From positions 62,001 to 126,000 of the forward strand of contig NZ_JANCPR020000002.1 in assembly GCF_028657195.3 (NCBI RefSeq): 64,000 bases of DNA, read 5' to 3'. This DNA comes from Streptomyces iconiensis. Lineage in GTDB: Bacteria; Actinomycetota; Actinomycetes; Streptomycetales; Streptomycetaceae. Of the stretch, positions 34,159 to 42,569 are shown piece after piece (the stretch's first letter is position 1; each line of letters starts with the position of its first letter). A program made the position numbers and the translations under genes. Under the pieces are notes generated by a model. The model was not told where the DNA came from, ran no database searches, and saw only the letters and a list, made by a program, of their open reading frames with translations.

Positions 34159-35185
34159 AGAGCCCACCTGGTCGGCCGTGCGCGACCCGGCCGTGGCCCA
34201 GGTCCTCACCCGCCACTACGGCTTCGGCACCTGCCCGGCCTGGTCCCTGAACAGGGAGAGCGTCAACCAGGTCTGGTACGTGGAGACACCCGGGGGGCCT
34301 GGTGCGCTCAAGCGTCTGGGCCGCGATGTCACTCCGGAATGGCTCGCCTTCGAGAGAGCGGCCCTGCCCCGGCTGACAGCGGCCGGGATACCCGTCGCAG
34401 CGCCGCTGCTGACGGTCGAGGGAGCCACCTCGGCCCGTACCGGCGGCTCCGTGTGGCAGTTGCGGCCCTGGCGGGAGGGCAGGCCCTTCGACTCCGCACG
34501 TCCCCAGGACCTGGAGCGGGCCGGCGCCTTCCTCTCGGCGCTGCACCGCATACCGGTCGACGGACTCCCCGCCGGGGGCCACAGCGCCACACAGAACCTG
34601 GAGTTCTGGCTCACCACCGAGCGCCCTCTCCAGGCCGCGCTCGACGAGGTGGACGAGATCGCGGCCCCCCATGTCACGCCCGCCGTACGGAAGCACGCGC
34701 AGCGGGCCTACTCGGCGGTGCTGCACAGGGCCAGGGCCGAACTCGACGGCTACCAGGACCTCCCCGCCGTCCTCACACACGGGGAGGTCGCGGGCTCGAA
34801 CCTGCTGTACTCGGCCTCCGGCGCGCTCACCTGCGTCCTCGACTGGGACGCGCTCCAACTGCGCTCCCGCGTCTACGACGTGGCCAGAGCCGTGCTGTTC
34901 CTGCCCCGCAGGGCCCGCGGCAGCTTCCAGGTGCTGCCGGAGCGGGCGCGTGCCGTGCTCACCGCCTCGACAGCGCACGAGCCGCTCGGTCCTGGCGAAC
35001 TGCGCGCCCTCCTCCCCGTCCTGGAGCTGAACTTCGTCCCGTCGCCCGGCTATCTGCGGCAGGTGGCACGGCACGCGCCGGGCATCCTCGACTGGTACCT
35101 GGGCTGGCGGGCCGAGGGCGCCACCACGGTCCGCGGCGTCCTGTCGGAGGTCGTGGCCGCCGTTCCGGACAGAACCGGCCGGTGA
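34124..35185 (+). CDS. aminoglycoside-phosphotransferase-fold kinase (catalytic Asp replaced by Glu)
   Basis: A 353-residue APH/choline-kinase-fold protein. The N-lobe includes NQVWYVETPGGPGALKRLG. The catalytic loop reads LTHGEVAGSNLLY where HGDxxxxN is usual, followed by CVLDWDALQLRSRVYDVA with the metal-binding DWD. The Asp to Glu change at the catalytic base could weaken or alter activity. It may phosphorylate the cyclitol or give self-resistance. ATG 34124 overlaps the MIPS-like gene by 35 nt; GTG 34151 is an alternative with an 8-nt overlap. Confidence 0.8.
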   Translation: MTLVRRPTGVSEEPTWSAVRDPAVAQVLTRHYGFGTCPAWSLNRESVNQVWYVETPGGPGALKRLGRDVTPEWLAFERAALPRLTAAGIPVAAPLLTVEGATSARTGGSVWQLRPWREGRPFDSARPQDLERAGAFLSALHRIPVDGLPAGGHSATQNLEFWLTTERPLQAALDEVDEIAAPHVTPAVRKHAQRAYSAVLHRARAELDGYQDLPAVLTHGEVAGSNLLYSASGALTCVLDWDALQLRSRVYDVARAVLFLPRRARGSFQVLPERARAVLTASTAHEPLGPGELRALLPVLELNFVPSPGYLRQVARHAPGILDWYLGWRAEGATTVRGVLSEVVAAVPDRTGR

Positions 35186-36144
35186 CCGGCCCGGTGACCC
35201 GGTACGTGTGCCGCACCCCCGAACACGCCGTGGAACTCGACGCGAGCCCCGCCGTCGCCGGGCATGTCAGGGCCTCGCTCGCACCGTTCGTCCAGGTCGT
35301 CCCCGCCTTCCAGGCTCCCCCGGCGCGCTGGCGCGTCGGCGTCGCCCGGCGGGGACTCCCGCGGGGAGAGGAGACGGTCATCACCAACAGCACCGAGCCC
35401 CCCACCCGGCTCTGGTGCGACGGGACGGCGCGGGAGCTGCTGTTCGACCCGGCCATGCCGCACGACTTCCTCCTGCACAACCTGGTCCGCTTCGTACGCA
35501 TCCTGCTGCGGCTGCTGCACACCGAGGACCCGGAGGTCTTCCTGCACGCCGGCCTGGTGGCACGGGAAGCGCGTGGTGCCCTCGTTCTCGGCCCGAAGCG
35601 GTCGGGCAAGACGTCCACCGTGCTGGCCGCGCTCCGGGCGGGACACCGGTTCGTCGGCAACGACGACGTCACCCTGCGCACGGCCGGAGAGGGCTGGAAG
35701 GGACGGGGGTGGCCCCGGCGGGTGTCCGTACGGGGTGACACGTTCGCAGCCGTCGGCCTGCCCGGGGACGCCGACCGCCTGCTGCGCCCGGCGGAGCTGC
35801 GGGAGCTGACCGGCAGCCCTCCCGTGCTCGCCCAGTCCCCGGTGAGCGCCCTCGTCTTCCCCCGCTTCAGCGCCGGAGCCGGCGGACTGATCCCCCTGGA
35901 CCCGGGGGACGTTCTCGCCCGGCTGGAGGCCAACCAACTGCCCGCCGCCGTCAAACACGCCGACTTCCTGCTCCCGCACTTCTCCTCCGTACTCCCGTGC
36001 GTGCGCCGGGAGTTGCTCGCCCTGGCCGCCTCCGACGTCCCCGGCTTCGAACTCCGCCAGGACTTCTCCGCGCTGGGCGAAGGCGCCCTCGCGCTGACCC
36101 GGCTGCTGAGCGGACACGCCCCCTGCGAAAGGCATCGACCATGA
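35182..36144 (+). CDS. HPr-kinase-like P-loop protein B
   Basis: A 320-residue protein with a P-loop in GALVLGPKRSGKTSTVLAALRAG preceded by LLHTEDPEVFLHAGLVARE and followed by HRFVGNDDVTLR, the HprK-type core. It differs clearly from the protein at 30127 (GPKRSGKTS against GSSGAGKTS), so the cluster has two divergent members of the family. GTG 35182 overlaps the APH-like stop (GTGA). Its own stop overlaps the ATG of a 45-codon ORF. Kinase activity and substrate are unproven. Confidence 0.72.
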   Translation: MTGPVTRYVCRTPEHAVELDASPAVAGHVRASLAPFVQVVPAFQAPPARWRVGVARRGLPRGEETVITNSTEPPTRLWCDGTARELLFDPAMPHDFLLHNLVRFVRILLRLLHTEDPEVFLHAGLVAREARGALVLGPKRSGKTSTVLAALRAGHRFVGNDDVTLRTAGEGWKGRGWPRRVSVRGDTFAAVGLPGDADRLLRPAELRELTGSPPVLAQSPVSALVFPRFSAGAGGLIPLDPGDVLARLEANQLPAAVKHADFLLPHFSSVLPCVRRELLALAASDVPGFELRQDFSALGEGALALTRLLSGHAPCERHRP

Positions 36145-36278
36145 CCGTACGTCCGGCGATCCCGGCCCTCCTCGCCGCGCACCCGAACCTCCGGCGGGCC
36201 CCCCGCGCGCTGCTGTCCCCCGGCCCGCGTGCCCTGCCGGGCGCCTGGCGGCTGACAGGCTCGCGGCCGTGCGGCTGA
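36141..36278 (+). CDS. 45-residue small ORF in the cyclitol operon
   Basis: ATG 36141 overlaps the previous stop (ATGA) and follows GAAAGG. The 45-residue product MTVRPAIPALLAAHPNLRRA... is Pro/Arg/Leu-rich and ends TGSRPCG. It overlaps the next gene's GTG start by 10 nt. The coupling on both sides suggests it is translated. It could be a small structural protein, a peptide substrate of the HprK-like kinases, or merely a coupling leader. No family is recognised. Confidence 0.4.
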   Translation: MTVRPAIPALLAAHPNLRRAPRALLSPGPRALPGAWRLTGSRPCG

Positions 36279-36796
36279 CCGGCGGCAGGGTATGGGTGAT
36301 CGGGCCCTCCGGGGCAGGCAAGAGCACTCTCGCCAGGGCACTGGCCGAAGCCCGCGGCGTGCCGCACCACGAACTGGACGCGATGTTCTGGGCCCCCGGC
36401 TGGGAGCGGCGCCCCGAGAGCGCGTTCCTCGCCGACGTCAACGCCCTGGAACGGGAGGGGGATTGGATCGCGGACGGCCAGTACGGGGCGGCGCACCCGG
36501 TGCTGGAGAAGCTGGCTGACAGCGTCCTCTGGGTCGACCTGCCACGTCCGACGACCACCGCCCGGCTGGCCCGGCGCACCCTCAGCCGGCTGCGCACCCG
36601 GGAGGAGCTGTGGAACGGCAACCGGGAGCGGCCCGGCAACGCCGTGGGGCTGCTGCTCTGGGCACACCGGGAGTTCCCCCGGGTCCGCAGGACCAACGCC
36701 GCACTCTGCGCCCGTATGGAGGCCCGCGCCGTGCCGTGCCTGCGCTTGCGTACCTCACAGGACATTCAGGACCTGCTCAGGAAGGAACGGGAATGA
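36269..36796 (+). CDS. small adenylate-kinase-like (FlaR/topology-modulation type) P-loop kinase
   Basis: A 175-residue P-loop NTPase: VWVIGPSGAGKSTLARALAE (Walker A), HHELDAMFWAPGW (typical of the FlaR/DNA-topology-modulation group), GDWIADGQYG, then an Arg-rich lid (ARLARRTLSRLRTREELWNGNRE). Proteins like this are small-molecule or nucleotide kinases. It may phosphorylate a cyclitol or nucleotide intermediate. GTG 36269 is within the preceding small ORF, and its stop overlaps the DegT gene start (ATGA). Confidence 0.82.
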   Translation: MRLTGGRVWVIGPSGAGKSTLARALAEARGVPHHELDAMFWAPGWERRPESAFLADVNALEREGDWIADGQYGAAHPVLEKLADSVLWVDLPRPTTTARLARRTLSRLRTREELWNGNRERPGNAVGLLLWAHREFPRVRRTNAALCARMEARAVPCLRLRTSQDIQDLLRKERE

Positions 36797-38091
36797 CGCG
36801 ACTCGCACTGCATGGCGGAGAGCCCCTGCTGAAGCCGGTGGAGCGGCCGAAGTGGCCGAACGTCACCGAGGACGACATCGAAGCGGTGACCGCGCTGCTC
36901 AGGCGGGGCGAGATCACGTACAACGGCAGCGAGGGCGAGGTCCAGGCCCTGGAGAACGGATACCGGTCCCTTCTGGGTTCGGCCCACGCCCTCGCCGTCA
37001 ACTCGGGCACCTCGGCCCTGCACTCCGCCTTCTTCGGCCTCGACCTGCGCCCCGGCGACGAGGTGATCGCACCCGCCTACACCTTCCTGGCCACGGCCAT
37101 GCCGGTGTTCACCTGCAACGCCGTTCCGGTACTCGCCGACGTGGACCCCGAGACCGGCATGCTGGACGCCGGCGGCCTGGCCGCCCACCTCACCCCCCGC
37201 ACCAGAGCCGTCGTGGTCACCCACCTCATGGGCTTTCCCGCTGACATGGCACGCATCACCGCCTTCGCCCGTGCGCACGGCCTGGCGGTGGTGGAGGACT
37301 GCTCACAGTCGCACGGCGCGGCGTGCTCCGGCCGGCCCGTCGGCCGGCACGGTGATGTCGCCGCCTTCAGCCTCCAGGCCAAGAAGCAGGTCGCCGCGGG
37401 CGAGGGCGGCGTTCTGGTCACGGACGACCGGAGGATCTACGAGCGCGCTGTCATGCTCGGTCACTGCATCGACCGCGGTGAGCAGGACGTCACCAGCGAG
37501 GAGTACGGGGCCTACGGCCGGACCGGGTTCGGGCTGAACTACCGCATCCACCCCGTCGGGGCCGCGCTCGCCCGCGGCGCCCTGTCCCGGCTCGACGCGG
37601 TTCTGACCGCGCGCGAGAGCAACTACTCGCTGCTCGGCGCCCTGTTGGAGGCGATACCGGGCATCACCCCGCCCGTGCGCCGCGACCACGTCGACCGCGT
37701 CGCGCACTACGTCAGCTACCAGCCCCGCTACGTCCCCGGGGAACTGGGCGGCCTGCCCATCGATGTCTTCACCGAGGCGGTCCGGGCCGAGGGCGTCCCG
37801 ATGTCCCGGCCGACCTCGCCCCCGTTGCACCGGGAAGCCGCCTTCCAGAGCGCCACCTGGCACACCGGTACCTACCACCCCGGGGACAACGCCTACCGGG
37901 TCTACGACGGCACCGAGTTCCCGGGTGTCGACGGCTATCTGGCACGGGCGCTGCGGCTGCCCGTCTACTCCGACGACCGGCCAGGACTCATGAAGGGCTG
38001 GGCCGAGGCCATCAGCAAGGTGGTGGACAACGCCGGCGAACTGCTCGCCCGGCATGCATCCGGCGCCCCTGCCGCCCAGGGGGCCGGCTAG
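36793..38091 (+). CDS. DegT/DnrJ/EryC1-family PLP aminotransferase
   Basis: A 432-residue PLP aminotransferase. The PLP-lysine region is AFSLQAKKQVAAGEGGVLVTDD, the cofactor-binding Asp/Gln part is VVEDCSQSHGA, and substrate-pocket residues lie in NSGTSALHSAFFGL. In this family such enzymes aminate keto-sugars or keto-inositols, usually with Gln or Glu as donor. With a MIPS-like gene and SDRs in the same cluster, amination of an oxidised cyclitol is the natural reading. ATG 36793 overlaps the previous stop (ATGA). Confidence 0.93.
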   Translation: MTRLALHGGEPLLKPVERPKWPNVTEDDIEAVTALLRRGEITYNGSEGEVQALENGYRSLLGSAHALAVNSGTSALHSAFFGLDLRPGDEVIAPAYTFLATAMPVFTCNAVPVLADVDPETGMLDAGGLAAHLTPRTRAVVVTHLMGFPADMARITAFARAHGLAVVEDCSQSHGAACSGRPVGRHGDVAAFSLQAKKQVAAGEGGVLVTDDRRIYERAVMLGHCIDRGEQDVTSEEYGAYGRTGFGLNYRIHPVGAALARGALSRLDAVLTARESNYSLLGALLEAIPGITPPVRRDHVDRVAHYVSYQPRYVPGELGGLPIDVFTEAVRAEGVPMSRPTSPPLHREAAFQSATWHTGTYHPGDNAYRVYDGTEFPGVDGYLARALRLPVYSDDRPGLMKGWAEAISKVVDNAGELLARHASGAPAAQGAG

Positions 38092-38148
38092 AGACACTCC
38101 ACGTCGCGCGTGATCCGTGCTCCATTCCAGATTCGGAGGAAGTCCCTG

Positions 38149-38877
38149 TTGTCCGCTGACATGAACGCTCGCTCCATGCTCGCGCGCGGTCTGAGTATTC
38201 TCCGTTGCTTCCGGCCGGGCGAATCGCAACTCCCTCTCTCCGAAATCGCGCGCAGAGCCGACATGCCCAAGGGGACGGCTCACCGGATCATCGCCGAACT
38301 CGTCCAGGAGGGCATGCTGGAGCGGGGTGAGAAGGGGCTCAGGCTCGGGGTGGGTCTGTTCATGCTGGGCGCCCGGGTCCCCAGACAACTCATGCTGCGC
38401 GACCTGGCGTTCCCCTACGCCGAGCAGCTGCACCGCCTCACCCGCGGAAGTTCCTTCGTCTTCATCTCCGACACCTTGGGTCCCGACGCGGCGCTGGTGG
38501 ACGCCGTGCGGCGGGCATACGGTGCCGGCTCCGAACTCGGCGTCGCGGAGACCTGGGCCTCGCGCCAGGCGGCGACCAGGGTCTTCCACGCGTACGGCGC
38601 CGACGACGACGTCCTCCCGTACCTGAGCGCGCGGATGACGGACGGCGAGGCGGCCCGGGTGCAGCGGCAGGGGTTCGTGGCCATCCGGAGCGCGGCCGTC
38701 GCCGTCGGCGTCGCCGCGCCCGTGCTGACGGCCTCGGGTTCGGCTGCCGGGGCGCTGGCCGTCGCGGGTCCGAAGGCCCAGTTGCAGGTGGGCAGGGTCG
38801 CGTGGCATCTGCGTGCCGCGTGCGCCGCGGTCTCCCGTGCCCTGCAGCGCAACCCCGAACTCGTGTCCGCCTCCTGA
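38149..38877 (+). CDS. IclR-family transcriptional regulator
   Basis: About 242 residues. The winged helix is ARGLSILRCFRPGESQLPLSEIARRADMPKGTAHRIIAELVQEGML; an effector-binding IclR domain follows. The TTG at 38149 sits 8 bases after GGAGGA (38135-38140), so it is preferred over ATG 38161, which is too far from that site. It is the last gene of the MIPS-like operon. It may bind a pathway intermediate and control the cluster, for example through the palindromes at 32992 or 41314. Confidence 0.87.
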   Translation: MSADMNARSMLARGLSILRCFRPGESQLPLSEIARRADMPKGTAHRIIAELVQEGMLERGEKGLRLGVGLFMLGARVPRQLMLRDLAFPYAEQLHRLTRGSSFVFISDTLGPDAALVDAVRRAYGAGSELGVAETWASRQAATRVFHAYGADDDVLPYLSARMTDGEAARVQRQGFVAIRSAAVAVGVAAPVLTASGSAAGALAVAGPKAQLQVGRVAWHLRAACAAVSRALQRNPELVSAS

Positions 38878-38979
38878 TGCCACGCCGCCGCAGTCCCCGC
38901 GGTCCCCGCGGCCTCGCCGCTCCGTGGCTCACCGCTCCGGAGGGGCGAGGGGCAGCGGTCCTTGTCAGCGGGCGCCGCT

Positions 38980-39891
38980 TCAGCCCTTCCGTGCGGTGAA
39001 GAGGGTGGGCAGCAGCCCGCCGGCCAGGTACTCCGCACGGGCCGCCGCGAGGGTGTCCCGGATACGGTCGGCCGACGCGTCCCCGTAGATCCCCGCGACA
39101 CTCCCCCGGAAGATCCGCACCACCTTCAGCCGGTCGGTGAGCAGCGAGACGGCCCACTCCTTCACGTCCCGCCGCTCCACGCCGACGAAGCCCGCCCGGT
39201 CCAGCTGCTCCAGGCGCCCGGCGAGCGACGTGAGGAAGAAGACCCCGCGCGGATGAACCGCACGGAACGCCTCCGAGGGGTTTCCGCCGCCGGGCTTCAG
39301 ACTCACTTCCTCGGTGAGGACGAGCAGCCCACCGGGGCGCAGCAGCCGCCCGGCCTCACGCAGGACCTCGCCCGGTTCGGGAAAGTGCGGCATCGAGCCC
39401 GTGATCAGTACGGCGTCGAGCGAGGCAGCGGGCAGGGGAACGGCGGTGGCCGAGGCGCACAGCTCCGTCATCCCCTCGCGTCCCTGCGCTCGGCTGATAC
39501 GGGCGCTGACCTCGCAGTGCTCGGGGACGAGGTCGACGCCGTAGGAGCGTCCCACCGCGATCCCGCGGGTGGTGAGCCGGTCGACCGTGTACCGCAGCGC
39601 GCCGCCGAAACCGCTGCCCAGCTCGCACAGGTCCACCGTGCCGCCGGGGCCACCGCGCGCGGTGACGACGGCTTCGGCGGCCAAGTCGCAGCCCTGGGGC
39701 CCGAAATGGCCCATCTGGTCCAGGCCGAGGAGGCCCTCGGGCCCGGTCTCTCCGGTGAACGCGACGATGGACCGCTCGGTGTTCTCCCAGTCGTGCAGCG
39801 CGGGGAACAGATCGCGGTGATAGCGGTACTGGGCACCGGGCTGGTCGGCCAGTGCGTCGGTGCCGGGCCTGGCGCCCGGGCCCGCGGTCAC
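38980..39891 (-). CDS. class I SAM-dependent methyltransferase
   Basis: A 303-residue methyltransferase. SAM-binding motif I is VDLCELGSGFGGALRY, acidic motif II is YGVDLVPEH, motif III-IV is ASLDAVLITGSMPHFPEPGEVLREAGRLLRPGGLLVLTEE. It resembles small-molecule methyltransferases of the UbiE/phosphoethanolamine group and could O-, N- or C-methylate the product. GTG 39891 overlaps the aminotransferase stop (GTGA). The 100-bp gap to the IclR gene contains nothing I recognise beyond G+C-rich sequence. Confidence 0.9.
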   Translation of the reverse strand: MTAGPGARPGTDALADQPGAQYRYHRDLFPALHDWENTERSIVAFTGETGPEGLLGLDQMGHFGPQGCDLAAEAVVTARGGPGGTVDLCELGSGFGGALRYTVDRLTTRGIAVGRSYGVDLVPEHCEVSARISRAQGREGMTELCASATAVPLPAASLDAVLITGSMPHFPEPGEVLREAGRLLRPGGLLVLTEEVSLKPGGGNPSEAFRAVHPRGVFFLTSLAGRLEQLDRAGFVGVERRDVKEWAVSLLTDRLKVVRIFRGSVAGIYGDASADRIRDTLAAARAEYLAGGLLPTLFTARKG

Positions 39892-41246
39892 CGCGCACCT
39901 CCGGTGGCCGCGCCGGACGGGCCGGCGGATGCGGCTGGCTGTGCGGTGTGCGGCACGGTCGGGCTCCTCGGTGTGGGGGCGGCCTCGGCCGCCGGCGTCC
40001 TGAACTCGTCGGGAACCGCGGCGCAGACGGCGTCCAGGACGGCCAGGGCCTCCTCGGCGTCCTCGTCCGTGGCGACCAGCGGCGGCAGCAGCCGCAGCAC
40101 CTCCGGCCGGCCCAGACAGGGCGAGACCACAAGGCCCCGCCTGCCGAGTTCCATCAGCACGTCCCCCACGACGGCGGGAGTGGCGAACTCCATGCCCCAC
40201 AGCAGCCCCCGCCCGCGCACCTGAGTGACGAGCCCGGCGTGGTGCTCGGCCAGACGTGCCAGCCCCGAACCGAAGACCTCGGCCAACCGCTCACCGCGCG
40301 GGGCGAGTTCCTCCACCGCCGCGAGGGCCGCGACACCGGCTGCGGCGCCCAGCGGATGCCCGGAGAACGTGGTGGTGTGCGCGAACGGGTCGGCTGACAG
40401 CGGCGCGTACAGCTCAGGTGTCGCCACGACGGCTGACACCGGCTGCACACCACCGCCCAGCGCCTTGCCGAGCAGTACGGCGTCGGGCGCCGTCCCGGCC
40501 TCCGTACTGACCAGCCGGGGGCCGCACCGGCGCAGTCCGGTCTGTATCTCGTCGGCGATCACGAAGGCCCCGTGCGCATGGGCCGTGTCCGAGAGCGCAC
40601 GCAGGAACGCGGGGTCCAGCGGCCGTACGCCGCCCTCGCCCTGAACGGGTTCGACGAGCACGGCGGCCACCTCGCCGTCGGCGAAGGCGCCGGGTATCGA
40701 GGAGATGTCCGGAGGGATGTGGGTCACCCCGGCCAGCAGTGGCTCCAACCCGGCGCGGTAGCGGGCGTTCCAGGTCACCGCGAGCGCGCCGAGGGACTTG
40801 CCGTGGTACGCGCCTTCGACGGCGATGACACGGTGCCGGCCCGTGGCCCGGCGTGCCAGCTTGAGCGCGGCCTCCACGGCGTCACAGCCGTTCAGCCCCA
40901 GCCACACCTTCGTCAGCCGTCCCGGATCGGCCCAGCCGGCGAGCGCCTCGGCGAGTGCGGCCGTCGCCCTGTTGCCCAGTACGCGGCTGGACACCGGCAT
41001 CGCGTCCAGCTCGCGGCGCACCGCTTCGACGACGGCGGGGTGGCGCTGCCCGAGCAGGGTCACCGCGTAGCTCCCGAAGTCCAGCGCACGGCGGCCGTCG
41101 GAGAGCCGTATGCGCGCGCCCTCGCCGCTCATCTCGACGGCACCTGAGCCGTTCATCCCGTAGACGAGGGCCAGTTGTGGGGAGAGGTGTCTGCGCGTCG
41201 CGTCGAGGACGCCCCGGGGCGTCCCGTTCCTGGCGTTCGCGGTCAT
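39888..41246 (-). CDS. class III (omega) PLP aminotransferase
   Basis: A 452-residue fold-type I enzyme: LDFGSYAVTLLGQRHPAVVEAV at the N-terminus, NGCDAVEAALKLAR, AYHGKSLGALA, VLVEPVQGEGGV, FVIADEIQTGL and the PLP lysine in LLGKALGGGVQP. Class III members use omega-amino or acetyl-ornithine-type substrates, or act as 2,1-/4-aminotransferases on cyclitols and aminosugars. A low-complexity Pro/Ala/Thr tail of ~45 residues follows the catalytic domain. ATG 41246 with GGAGAGGA is preferred over upstream codons. It is divergent from the nucleotidyltransferase operon. Confidence 0.92.
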   Translation of the reverse strand: MTANARNGTPRGVLDATRRHLSPQLALVYGMNGSGAVEMSGEGARIRLSDGRRALDFGSYAVTLLGQRHPAVVEAVRRELDAMPVSSRVLGNRATAALAEALAGWADPGRLTKVWLGLNGCDAVEAALKLARRATGRHRVIAVEGAYHGKSLGALAVTWNARYRAGLEPLLAGVTHIPPDISSIPGAFADGEVAAVLVEPVQGEGGVRPLDPAFLRALSDTAHAHGAFVIADEIQTGLRRCGPRLVSTEAGTAPDAVLLGKALGGGVQPVSAVVATPELYAPLSADPFAHTTTFSGHPLGAAAGVAALAAVEELAPRGERLAEVFGSGLARLAEHHAGLVTQVRGRGLLWGMEFATPAVVGDVLMELGRRGLVVSPCLGRPEVLRLLPPLVATDEDAEEALAVLDAVCAAVPDEFRTPAAEAAPTPRSPTVPHTAQPAASAGPSGAATGGAR

Positions 41247-41313
41247 CTGGACCGTCCTCTCCTGGTCCGGCGGATCCGGTGCCGTGGCACGGCCGCCAGG
41301 CGGTGGGAGCCGA

Positions 41314-41332
41314 AACCGTTGGAGCAACGGTT
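41314..41332. promoter_or_regulatory. inverted repeat AACCGTTG-gag-CAACGGTT
   Basis: A perfect 8+3+8 inverted repeat in the divergent region between the aminotransferase (minus, start 41246) and the nucleotidyltransferase (plus, start 41529). It is about 70 bp upstream of the aminotransferase start, a good operator position. The binding regulator is unknown; the LAL or IclR proteins of the cluster are candidates. Confidence 0.55.
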
Positions 41333-41364
41333 GTAACCCCCCGCGCACACCGCTGAGAAGTGGT

Positions 41365-41381
41365 GTTCCGGCTGCCGGAAC
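41365..41381. promoter_or_regulatory. operator-like GTTCC-N7-GGAAC site 1
   Basis: GTTCCGG-ctg-CCGGAAC, a perfect 7+3+7 inverted repeat in the same divergent region. The outer part GTTCC-N7-GGAAC, with GGT before it, recurs at 45880-45902 before another operon of the cluster. That suggests a shared regulator. Confidence 0.55.
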
Positions 41382-41528
41382 GTTCGTTGAACCGGGTCGG
41401 CCGGGCTTGGGAGGCTGCGCCGGGCAGCGGGGTCACCGGGCCCGGTGACCGCCGGACACCTGGGAGACGGGCCCGGGGCAGCTCCCGCCGTACCGTCGCC
41501 GTCCGTATCCGAAAGGTGCACCGACCCT

Positions 41529-42569
41529 ATGGAGACCACACCCGTCGGCGCCGTCGCGTTCCCTGAACCCGATGTCCTGGACGAACGCCTCGGCGCTTTC
41601 CTGGACATGCGGGGTATGAGCAAGGACGCGGTGCTCAAGGAAGCCGACCAGGGCATGGGAACGCCAGCCCTCGCGGTTGCCGCCGGATCGGTGCTCGCCG
41701 GTTTCGGCAACATCCGCAGCGATCTCGACCTGCTGGTCCTCGTGGAGAACGAGAACCTGATCCGCTTTCCCATCCAGTCGCACGAGCACGGCACGCTGAT
41801 CGACGTCAGCATCCGCAGGGCGAGCACCGTCAAGGCCAGCACAGCCGAGCTGCCCACCGTGCCGTGGCCACGGTTCGCCACCGTCACCGAGGACGCCTGG
41901 AACCACCGGCGCCGAGCCCTCAACACCGCGAGCCGGCTCGCACTCGGACTGCCCCTCGTCGTCACCTCGCCGTGGGGCGACTGGCACGCGGGGCTGCGCG
42001 GTCCGTGGCTGCGGGAGGCTGTGCGGCAGTGGTGGACGGTGGAGGCACACCGTCTCGCGCTGGCCGCCGGCTGGCTGCTCGGCGCCAAGCCCCTGGCCGC
42101 CGGCATCCGGGCCAGGGAAGCTGTCGGCGCCGCGCTCAACGCCCGCGCCGCCGCCGGAGGGGAGCTGTACTTCGCGGCCAAGTGGGTCGGCGAGAAGCTC
42201 AAGGTGCTCGGGGACGCCGAGGGACTGGCCCTGCTCCGCGAGACGCTCACGCCCGCCGACCCCCGCGAGCGGGTACCGCGCTGCCTCGACATCGTCGAGC
42301 AGCTCGTCGGCGGGGCCGCACCACTGCACGCCGTTCTGCGCTGGGCCACCGGCGCCGGCGCGATGGAGCTGGACGACCGGACGGTCGTGGACCGCTGGCA
42401 GCTGCGCGCCCTGGAGGTCCGGCGGCGCGGCCTGCCGCCCGACGACAGCGAAGCGGTCATCTGGTCGGGCCCGGCCGGCACCGTTCCCCCCGAGGACCTG
42501 CTGTCGCTGTTCACCCACAACATGGTGTGGCTCGGTGTCGCCCACCCCGACCCGGAGGTCCCCGCGTGA
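41529..42569 (+). CDS. nucleotidyltransferase-fold protein
   Basis: A 346-residue protein with a polymerase-beta/MNT-type motif GSVLAGFGNIRSDLDLLVLVEN (GSx~9DxD) and a third acidic strand around HGTLIDVSIRR. This is the active site of minimal nucleotidyltransferases, which add NMP groups to small molecules or proteins. The C-terminal ~200 residues are helical. It could activate or inactivate (resistance) the product. The ATG at 41529 fits the composition change; GAAAGG lies upstream. It is coupled to the small helical gene that follows (GTGA). Confidence 0.75.
   Translation: METTPVGAVAFPEPDVLDERLGAFLDMRGMSKDAVLKEADQGMGTPALAVAAGSVLAGFGNIRSDLDLLVLVENENLIRFPIQSHEHGTLIDVSIRRASTVKASTAELPTVPWPRFATVTEDAWNHRRRALNTASRLALGLPLVVTSPWGDWHAGLRGPWLREAVRQWWTVEAHRLALAAGWLLGAKPLAAGIRAREAVGAALNARAAAGGELYFAAKWVGEKLKVLGDAEGLALLRETLTPADPRERVPRCLDIVEQLVGGAAPLHAVLRWATGAGAMELDDRTVVDRWQLRALEVRRRGLPPDDSEAVIWSGPAGTVPPEDLLSLFTHNMVWLGVAHPDPEVPA

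Noticed and set aside
30127..36278. Lasso-peptide cluster on the basis of HprK-like and nucleotidyltransferase genes
   Set aside because: No asparagine-synthetase-like cyclase, B1/B2 protease/RRE or lasso precursor was found.
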